Assembly: GCF_038630985.1 (NCBI RefSeq) | Contig: NZ_CP152049.1 | Coordinates: 5,910,501-5,974,500 of the forward strand | Direction: 5' to 3' | Origin: Paenibacillus sp. FSL H8-0548 | GTDB lineage: Bacteria > Bacillota > Bacilli > Paenibacillales > Paenibacillaceae | DNA: 64,000 nt | Shown: positions 42,673 through 52,860 of the stretch, in pieces | Layout: each line of letters begins with the position of its first letter | Position numbering within the stretch: position 1 is the stretch's first letter | Notes under the pieces: generated by a model | Databases searched by the model: none | Seen by the model: only the letters and a program-made list of their open reading frames with translations | What the model was told of the DNA's origin: nothing | Made by a program: the position numbers and the translations under genes

Positions 42673-44322
42673 TCATGTACGATCCCGCCACAACTTCAGT
42701 ACTTCATCCAACATAAGTTCATTGGTAAATGCAGTATACTCAGTCCATGGATAGACTGGAAGCACATCCACACGACCATTTCGAACTGCTGGAATAACAC
42801 ACCATTTCTCCGATCGCATAAGCGTTTGCTTGCTTATTTTTGGATGGGCGTTCTCATCTATAAACAGCAATAACCGATCGGCAGTATATTCAGCAACCTG
42901 AGCGATTGTAATCTGCCGATTCTTGTTCATATATTCGATACCGACTGCTGGCTGCAAGCGTAAATCATCGTAAAATACAGTTCGTATGCTTCTGTTCCCC
43001 ATCATTTCCAGCCCTGCTCCGTTAATTCTCAGTATAAGGAGGCGATCTCCATGTATGTCCGGTGTGATCTGCTCGGCTACAAAACGAGCCTTACGTTCGT
43101 AATGTTCGAGCCAAGCTTCCGCTGCACCTTTTTTATTCAGAAACTGGGCGATAAGAGTCAATTGGCTGCGCCAATCAATTTCCTCCCAGGGCAGCAATAA
43201 AACAGGCGCAATATCCCGAAGACTTGCTTGCTCCTCCCCAGTTAGCAAATTATCCAAGCCAACAATGAAGTCAGGAGCCGCAAGCCTAAGCTCTGCTAGT
43301 TTTAGCGAGGTATCCGTGCTTAAGGGCAGAACGTTATTCGTTTCAAACTTTCTATGATAATAATCAGTCCATGGATGGTCGGAAGGTGCAGCGCAAGGTA
43401 TAACCTTTAGCGCGAGCAATTGCCCGATAATCGCTGGATGGTATGCGACGATTTTAAGCTTACAATTTCTCATAAACGCTGCTGGAGGAATGCCTGACAC
43501 CCGTTTGAATTTCCGTCTGAAGTACGCATCATCATTGTAACCAACATGCCTTGCAATATCCTTGAGTCGATATTGCCCGCCTGAGCGCATTAGCTGCTGT
43601 GCCTGACTAATTCGATAAATGGTCAAATATTCAATCGCACTGCAACCATATCTTTTTTTGAACAACCTCATAAAATGTCTTTCGCTCATTCCCGCAACTT
43701 TGGCCAAGTGCTCAATCTTTAAATCCAACTGATAGTACTCTTCAATGTAGCACTTTGCATTCTCAAGCGCGGTTTCCGAATCACGTTCCTTTAGCAGCAG
43801 AGCGTCTGCCAAAATAGTGTGCAACAGCTCTTGAAAATAAATTTGTCCACGGAATCTTTTCAGCAAGTCCTCATCTCTTTGCAGATGATCACCAATCCGT
43901 TCACATAATACGATTATGGATACTGGGGATGATGCAATGACCTCTCCCTTTACAGGAAAAAGTTCCTCTTGTCTCACAATGTCTGTGTAGTCGACAGTTA
44001 CTCCATCATCAACAATTACATCAAAACGCAATTCATAAAAACCTCGCTCATCAAAAGACTGGAGGAAACCTTCTACAAGCTGTCCAGGTGAACAAAAATA
44101 GGTCCTACCTTCACGCAACTCGAAAAAACGTCCATCAATCGTTAGCCAGCCCTGACCGCTCGCGATGACTATCATCATATGTGATTCAAGAAACTGTACT
44201 CTTAGCTCCCATTCATTTGAACTGTTATTTCTATTTATATGCTGCAGCTCTCTAACCTTAAAGCACATGCCTTCAAGGGAAGCATAGATATGGTTTCTAG
44301 CATTCTGTTTCTTGTTAAACAA
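42673..44322 (-). CDS. AraC regulator fused to a siderophore-binding domain (Btr-like), second copy
   Basis: 549 residues from TTG 44322. N-terminal cupin-like ligand domain (1-150), AraC double HTH (IEEYYQLDLKIEHLAKVAGM ... VGYNDDAYFRRKFKRVSG, about 190-285) and a C-terminal binding-protein fold (VAYHPAIIGQLLALKVIPCA; APDFIVGLDNLL). Same architecture as the regulator at 30479 but clearly diverged. Expected to activate the lipoprotein-reductase operon when loaded with its siderophore. Confidence 0.93.
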   Translation of the reverse strand: MFNKKQNARNHIYASLEGMCFKVRELQHINRNNSSNEWELRVQFLESHMMIVIASGQGWLTIDGRFFELREGRTYFCSPGQLVEGFLQSFDERGFYELRFDVIVDDGVTVDYTDIVRQEELFPVKGEVIASSPVSIIVLCERIGDHLQRDEDLLKRFRGQIYFQELLHTILADALLLKERDSETALENAKCYIEEYYQLDLKIEHLAKVAGMSERHFMRLFKKRYGCSAIEYLTIYRISQAQQLMRSGGQYRLKDIARHVGYNDDAYFRRKFKRVSGIPPAAFMRNCKLKIVAYHPAIIGQLLALKVIPCAAPSDHPWTDYYHRKFETNNVLPLSTDTSLKLAELRLAAPDFIVGLDNLLTGEEQASLRDIAPVLLLPWEEIDWRSQLTLIAQFLNKKGAAEAWLEHYERKARFVAEQITPDIHGDRLLILRINGAGLEMMGNRSIRTVFYDDLRLQPAVGIEYMNKNRQITIAQVAEYTADRLLLFIDENAHPKISKQTLMRSEKWCVIPAVRNGRVDVLPVYPWTEYTAFTNELMLDEVLKLWRDRT

Positions 44323-45130
44323 GGAAGCTCACCACCCTAGTTTATCTATCTCATGCTACCTAAATCCTGTATTAATTGTAGCACGAACTCGTTTTAAGCG
44401 TCGAATCATAATGCTATCCTTCGGACTGAGGCGACTTCCCTGTGGCCCCTCAAGCGAAACACGACTACTTCACATCGTTTTTTTGTATCGCGCATACCAT
44501 AACCCTTAACTGTGTTTTCAGAATTTCCCTCGGGCGCAAGAGGATGCAGATATCGAGATATCAAGACCTGGATTTTCATACGTAATCACTCCTGCGGCGT
44601 TATTGTACGACAAGTTATAAAAGGCATAGTACGACGAGTTAACAGCATATATCGCCTAGAGTTTTATTCCCTATGAACAGACTCGTCACATAATGGTTAT
44701 TGTGTGACGAGTTGTAGGATCAACTATTTCATCCGAAAGTGAGTAGTTAATACCCCAATAGGCAGTGGAACAAGACTTGCACTTAATGGTTCAAATTAGG
44801 AGAAGCATAACGTACAAGCCATACGTATAGACCAGAAATTTAACACAATGCTAGATGTTGTGATAATAAGATTCTATTAAATACTCAAATTGGGTTGACA
44901 CGCATGTACATAAATGAAATAATTCACTTACTCAAATTACCAAAAAAGGTTTTTGTGTTAATAATTTACCATTTAGAAGGAAAACTTCAATGCTAAAGTT
45001 ATCACCACAGAGATTACTAAAAAGCTAGAGTCTATCCATATAGCTGGTTCTAACTTTAGATAGCAAAAGATAGGTGTTCATCATTAAGTGGCACCTATCT
45101 TTCTCACTAAATGATGGTGGGGTGATAAGT
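44323..45130. other. Non-coding gap with hairpins
   Basis: No gene supported. It contains a perfect 10-bp hairpin (ACTCGTCACA 44681-44690 / TGTGACGAGT 44703-44712), related direct repeats TACGACAAGTTA (44606) and TACGACGAGTTA (44630), and an 11-bp hairpin AAAGATAGGTG/CACCTATCTTT (45066-45102) just before the next gene. Confidence 0.6.
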
Positions 45131-45805
45131 ATGAATTCAAAAAAGCGTACTTTCTTAAGTTTTATTTTACTGTCTTCTCTTGTAATAGTGACAGGTATAT
45201 ATCTTGCTTTAAACAACAGACATGAATCACCCTTGTTGCAATATCATATAGATCTGCCTGAATTAAGAATGGATAATACGGACAGTGATATTGGGAAATG
45301 GATCTTACCCGCAATTATGACCACTGAAAGTCTTGATAAAGATTTTATTGAGGAAAATGTATTTTTATCGAGATTTCAATTATCTGTTTCGGAGTCTGTT
45401 ATCAGTATCTCCTTTTCAATATTTTATTACATCGAAGACCGATTAGTTTTAAAAAACTACCAAATAAGAGATAATGGTCTTATAACATTGACAACTCAAA
45501 CAACTAATAAAAGAGGTTATGAGAAACTTTTATCCATTTCACATTTTAATGAAATCTTAAAAAAAGTAGACAAAGATGCAATTAAAGACTTATCTGGTAT
45601 GGAAAATAAAATATTATTTATTAATATAAATGCAATTTCAAGAGTGGAAAATGTTAAAATCGAGAAAGAGACGATTATAGTGTTAAATAATCAATTTGTT
45701 GAATTTGGAAATATATCACTAGATGGTAATTATGCAGTATGCTTCATATCCTTCGCCGGAACAGGTGGTGGTTCAAACCTTCCATTTCTTATTCAGATTG
45801 ATTAA
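45131..45805 (+). CDS. Hypothetical membrane-anchored extracellular protein
   Basis: 224 residues from ATG 45131 (GGTGGGGTGATAAGT in front; the longer frame to 45074 runs through a hairpin). One N-terminal membrane helix (FLSFILLSSLVIVTGIYLAL, about 7-26) after a short basic head, then an extracellular beta-rich domain and a C-terminal GTGGGSNLPFLI motif. The DNA is more AT-rich than the surroundings, suggesting transfer. No family recognised. It stands alone between repeat-rich gaps. Confidence 0.7.
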   Translation: MNSKKRTFLSFILLSSLVIVTGIYLALNNRHESPLLQYHIDLPELRMDNTDSDIGKWILPAIMTTESLDKDFIEENVFLSRFQLSVSESVISISFSIFYYIEDRLVLKNYQIRDNGLITLTTQTTNKRGYEKLLSISHFNEILKKVDKDAIKDLSGMENKILFININAISRVENVKIEKETIIVLNNQFVEFGNISLDGNYAVCFISFAGTGGGSNLPFLIQID

Positions 45806-45821
45806 TCAGGCTCCAAACCGA

Positions 45822-46010
45822 AATCAGTGCTTGACCTGGGGAAGCTGAACTACCGCTGCGAGCAAGAGGGGGCTTCCGATCGCTGTTGTTCCCAGATATT
45901 CTGTATTCACCCACCTAAGGGGTGATATCTGGGAACAAAGGCAAACGCTCCGCTTCTTCAGCCCCCTCTTACTCTCCTCTCAATCTACTTTAGGCTGTCA
46001 AGCACTGATT
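45822..46010. repeat. 189-bp nested palindrome (MITE-like or structured RNA)
   Basis: Three concentric stems: AATCAGTGCTTGAC (45822-45835) with GTCAAGCACTGATT (45997-46010), perfect over 14 bp; AAGAGGGGGCT (45864-45874) with AGCCCCCTCTT (45960-45970), perfect over 11 bp; TTGTTCCCAGATAT (45886-45899) with ATATCTGGGAACAA (45925-45938), perfect over 14 bp. ATTAATCAGG stands on both sides (45801-45810, 46024-46033). Confidence 0.8.
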
Positions 46011-46033
46011 ATTAGGTTGACCCATTAATCAGG

Positions 46034-46758
46034 GGCTAAATTCGCAGAGTGAAATCAGCTTATATTCTTAGAGAATGAGATGCTGCGGGTGATGTTAATC
46101 TTTGGTTCCATTGTCACAGTACCTCTCATTTTTTAGTTAGACCCTACTTGCGTCATCGATTACGGGTTCTTCCAAACTCCGCTTTCCAAAAATTACAACA
46201 ACTGCTTTCAAAAGTTAAATTAATCTTTGTAAATAAACATAATCGACCTCCCGATCAACTTAACAATTCCCCCTAACAGACGCAGCGACATCATGATATA
46301 GGGCTAGAATGACCCCTTTAATAGCCAGATAATGACTCATTGCCAGATCAATGGCTTTCATATCTGTACTAGAAAAATGAGCAATCACTACATATATACC
46401 AACTGTAGCAATCGCACTTATGTGAGCGTCAAATAGGCCCCACCTAGTAGTCAGATGGAAGCCCGTGTATGATGGTTGTGTTGCACTGAACCTCCCAGGG
46501 GAAGGTGTCGTTGGACGCTGCGGTTGCTTGCGGATCGAGCAATCGAACTGCAGTATATCGATAGCCTGTCGTAAGACACAGTAGATAGTATTCTAAAAAA
46601 GGCGAACTTAAGCCTCACCTCAAGAAATACTACCTCTGACGCTCGGATCAAATTAAAGCGCCTTTATCCACAATTTAAAGACTGATGATGTACTAGTTGG
46701 CTTACCCTTTAGCCTTCTTTCTCCGGTTCTTAGATTGGTCGTGCTAGCCCGCTTCGTT
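46034..46758. other. Gap with a decayed minus-strand reading frame
   Basis: A frame without a start reads minus-strand from about 46500 to a stop at 46260 and contains a hydrophobic stretch (ISAIATVGIYVVIAHF). An overlapping frame covers 46451-46651. Together they may be a frameshifted gene remnant; no family recognised. Nothing else is seen. Confidence 0.3.
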
Positions 46759-47050
46759 CAGTGCTATAGGAAGAGGCTACGTTGCAGTTTGTACAACGTA
46801 ATCGACGTTACTCGCCTATCTCGGGCACGTACACTGTAGTTTGTGCAATAGAATGCCCATTCTAGGGCGATATTCGTTCGTTTGGCGCTCATTCTACTGC
46901 AATAGTACATTGTAGCCGTCTGAAACAGCTCTCATGTGAGGTTTTCATTGTATTAAGTGCAGTGTAGGCGCATCTCCTTACTCTAGTGGAGACTTTAGTG
47001 CATGATATAGAAATTTCGGGTCGTACGCAGCTAAGGACACTGCAAGAATA
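46759..47050 (+). repeat. Dispersed modular repeat, copy C
   Basis: Module centres near 46792, 46843, 46903 and 46954: two forward (CTACGTTGCAGTTTGTACAA; ACTGTAGTTTGTGCAATAGA) then two inverted (ATTCTACTGCAATAGTACAT; TTTCATTGTATTAAGTGCAG). Nearly identical to the minus strand of copy B. Confidence 0.85.
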
Positions 47051-47062
47051 GCCTCTAAAAAT

Positions 47063-47110
47063 AAGAGACTATACCATTAACCAGGAAATCTGGCTTTGGA
47101 ATAGTCTCTT
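47063..47110. terminator. Terminator of glpD
   Basis: AAGAGACTAT pairs with ATAGTCTCTT with an inner CCAG/CTGG stem; on the minus strand ATTTTT follows. It lies about 100 bp behind the glpD stop. Confidence 0.75.
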
Positions 47111-47211
47111 CTATTTAGATCCTTAATACGAGTCCTATATTCTCTAGCCACATTTCTGCGACTCAACCTTTTGAAACTCTATACCAACGGCCTACTATCT
47201 AAAAACATCCA

Positions 47212-48897
47212 TTAGCCTTGCGGTGGTGCCTCGACTGTCTCCGCCAGCTTCTCCTCCAGCTCCGCTGCGTATGCAGCGCGCTGCTCCGGCGTCCAATTAA
47301 GAAGCTCTGTCATCGCGGCAATGACCGGTACTTTCCATTGCTGTACGTAGCCGATTCGGAAGAATAGATCACCTGTGCGACGAATGAAGAAATCAACGGG
47401 CTTCACCGTCATCTCCGCTTCTATTGAATAACGCAGCTGCACCGCCAATACAAGTGGAAGCTGCAAAGCTGCTGCCTGCGATGACATGTTTTTTGCTAAT
47501 GCAAACAGCTGGTCTACATTCGATCCGTAGCGCTGTGCAAGAAAAGCTGCTTCTTCCTTACTGAAGTTGAACCCAGCGCCTTCCTTCGTTTTCTTCTGAA
47601 CAAAGGACTCAAAGTTTTGAGAGCCGCCAAGGTCTCCGCCTGACATCGTGATCGTTGTCGTATCGCTTTTAGGAAAGCTGCCGCCTCCATCCTCCCCAAT
47701 AAGTTGAGCGACTTTGTCCACAACCGTCTCCGCCATCTTGCGGTAGCCGGTCAGCTTGCCGCCTGCAATCGAAACCAATCCAGAGTCCGATACAAATATC
47801 TCATCTCGGCGTGAGATTTCAGAAGGCGACTTGCCTTCCTGCTGAATCAGCGGGCGAAGGCCTGCCCAGCTTGATTCGACATCTGCAACAACAAGCTTCA
47901 GGTCCGGGAACATAAAGTTAACAGCCTTCAATAAATAAGTACGATCCTCAAGCGTCATCACAGGATTTACCGTATCGCCTTTATAATTCGTATCGGTTGT
48001 ACCGAAGTAGGTTTTGCCAGCACGAGGAATGGCGAACACCATCCGGCCATCTGGCGTATCAAAGTAAACTGCCTGTTGCAATGGAAATCTGCTCTTATCG
48101 AATACAATATGGACACCCTTCGTCAAACGAAGCGTTTTTCCTTTCTTCGAGCCGTCCATCTGGCGAATATCATCGACCCAAGGACCGGTCGCATTAATAA
48201 TTTTAGTCGCCTTAATCTCATATTCTGCACCACTAATTGTATCCTTAACCAATGCGCCTGTTACTTTGTTATCTTTGCCATAAAGCAGCGTCTCCACCTT
48301 CGCATAATTGACCGACATAGCGCCTGTTTCTACTGCTTTCTTCATCACTTCAATCGTCAGACGCGCATCATCTGTCCGGTACTCCACATAATAGCCGCCG
48401 CCCTTTAGTCCGTCACGTTTCAGAAGCGGCTCCTTCGACAACGTATCGGCTACGCTCAGCATCTTGCGGCGCTCTTTTCTTTTCACTCCTGCCAAGAAGT
48501 CATACAGCCGCAAGCCAATCGATGTCGAGAACTTGCCGAAAGTACCGCCCTTATACAACGGCAGCAGCATCCATTCCGGTGTTGTCACATGCGGGCCGTT
48601 CTCGTATACGATAGCCCGCTCTTTGCCAACCTCTGCAACGACAGCAATTTCAAGCTGCTTCAAATAACGCAAGCCTCCGTGAACAAGCTTCGTCGAACGA
48701 CTCGAAGTGCCTGCCGCAAAATCCTGCATTTCCACTAGAGCTACCTTCATACCGCGTGAAGCAGCATCGAGCGCGATGCCGGCACCTGTAATGCCCCCGC
48801 CTATTACTAATACATCTAATTGGGAATGCTGCATCTGAGCCAGTACTTTCTCCCGATTTTGTGCTGCAAATATTTCTTGTTCAGCATGGATTGTCAT
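47212..48897 (-). CDS. glpD: Aerobic glycerol-3-phosphate dehydrogenase
   Basis: 561 residues, ATG behind GGGAGGAATCCATC. FAD-binding VLVIGGGITGAGIALDAASRG, the GlpD signature SSRSTKLVHGGLRYL, and the C-terminal DAO_C domain (FFIRRTGDLFFRIG). It oxidises glycerol-3-phosphate to dihydroxyacetone phosphate and passes electrons to menaquinone at the membrane. It follows glpK behind a leader terminator, the usual site of GlpP control. Confidence 0.95.
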   Translation of the reverse strand: MTIHAEQEIFAAQNREKVLAQMQHSQLDVLVIGGGITGAGIALDAASRGMKVALVEMQDFAAGTSSRSTKLVHGGLRYLKQLEIAVVAEVGKERAIVYENGPHVTTPEWMLLPLYKGGTFGKFSTSIGLRLYDFLAGVKRKERRKMLSVADTLSKEPLLKRDGLKGGGYYVEYRTDDARLTIEVMKKAVETGAMSVNYAKVETLLYGKDNKVTGALVKDTISGAEYEIKATKIINATGPWVDDIRQMDGSKKGKTLRLTKGVHIVFDKSRFPLQQAVYFDTPDGRMVFAIPRAGKTYFGTTDTNYKGDTVNPVMTLEDRTYLLKAVNFMFPDLKLVVADVESSWAGLRPLIQQEGKSPSEISRRDEIFVSDSGLVSIAGGKLTGYRKMAETVVDKVAQLIGEDGGGSFPKSDTTTITMSGGDLGGSQNFESFVQKKTKEGAGFNFSKEEAAFLAQRYGSNVDQLFALAKNMSSQAAALQLPLVLAVQLRYSIEAEMTVKPVDFFIRRTGDLFFRIGYVQQWKVPVIAAMTELLNWTPEQRAAYAAELEEKLAETVEAPPQG

Positions 48898-48979
48898 GAT
48901 GGATTCCTCCCGATCTTCTTATTTATTATTGTTCTGCCATAAGCGCATAGTTACTCGTACATATTGAATATAAACAAAA

Positions 48980-49037
48980 AAACCACTCAAACCGCTTCCT
49001 AGCCCCTAAATAGGGTTTGGAAGCGGTCTTCGTGGTT
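48980..49037 (-). promoter_or_regulatory. glpD leader terminator, probable GlpP antitermination site
   Basis: On the minus strand AAACCAC-ACCGCTTCC pairs with GGAAGCGGT-GTGGTTT and is followed by TTTTTG. It sits between glpK and glpD, 80 bp before glpD. In B. subtilis GlpP plus glycerol-3-phosphate overrides such a terminator before glpD. Confidence 0.75.
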
Positions 49038-49084
49038 TCTCCTGATCTCCAACCGATTATTAACTTATGTCCATCATAGCATAT

Positions 49085-51168
<2,084 letters not shown>

Positions 51169-51199
51169 GCTCGCCACCTCACATTTTTCCTCATCCACA

Positions 51200-52339
<1,140 letters not shown>

Positions 52340-52370
52340 GAAATTTTATTTTGAAAGGTCCTATAGATAG

Positions 52371-52413
52371 AAAAGGCTGCACAACAGGTCAACGTCCTGT
52401 CGTACAGCCTTTT
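52371..52413. terminator. Terminator between arsR-type and lacI-type genes
   Basis: AAAAGGCTG pairs with CAGCCTTTT with an inner ACAGG/CCTGT stem; it ends the ArsR-type gene on the minus strand. Confidence 0.75.
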
Positions 52414-52421
52414 CCCAGCTA

Positions 52422-52787
52422 TTATTCATGCTTTAGATGCTGAAGCGTAAGTAAAAAGATTTGCTCCACATGATCGTCATCAAGCGAATAGAACACCGTC
52501 TTGCCGACCTTTCTGCGTTTTACGATACGCATGTTCCGCAGCAGCCGCAGCTGATGAGACACAGCTGATTGCCCCATGCCGAGCACCTGCGTCAGATCAT
52601 GAACACAAAGCTCCGATTGGACGAGCGCGTGAATCATTTTCACCCGCGTTGGATCGCCAAGCGCCTTGAACAGATCCGCCAGCTGGGCAGCGGTTGTCTC
52701 CGGTATCAATTTGCTTTTTACATTTTCTATATTTGCCTCCGAGCCTGCACACGAATCGTCGCATGCTGCGGCAATTGGATTATCCAT
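52422..52787 (-). CDS. ArsR/SmtB-family metal sensor (CzrA/CadC-like)
   Basis: 121 residues from ATG 52787 (GGTGGGATGATA in front). Winged helix with LFKALGDPTRVKMIHAL and the recognition helix SAVSHQLRLLRNMRIV. The C-terminal helix DDHVEQIFLLTLQHLKH has the D-x-H...H-x2-H spacing of the zinc site of CzrA. In addition the N-terminal Cys pair (AACDDSCAG) and Cys in ELCVHDL resemble the soft-metal site of CadC. It probably derepresses a metal efflux gene, possibly the CDF exporter at 12475. A palindrome covers its promoter. Confidence 0.9.
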   Translation of the reverse strand: MDNPIAAACDDSCAGSEANIENVKSKLIPETTAAQLADLFKALGDPTRVKMIHALVQSELCVHDLTQVLGMGQSAVSHQLRLLRNMRIVKRRKVGKTVFYSLDDDHVEQIFLLTLQHLKHE

Positions 52788-52810
52788 TATCATCCCACCA
52801 GCCCTATTTG

Positions 52811-52839
52811 TCCTAAAGCACATTATAACATGTTTAGGA
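52811..52839 (-). promoter_or_regulatory. Operator at the ArsR-type promoter
   Basis: TCCTAAA (52811-52817) and TTTAGGA (52833-52839) form a perfect 7-bp inverted repeat with 15 bp between; a TATAAT -10 lies inside. Likely autoregulatory. Confidence 0.55.
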
Positions 52840-52860
52840 TTTAAGGGTGAGTCTGATCGG

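Noticed and set aside
46451..46651. 66-codon minus-strand ORF
   Set aside because: No start signal; ends in another frame of a degraded region, so treated as part of a possible remnant only.
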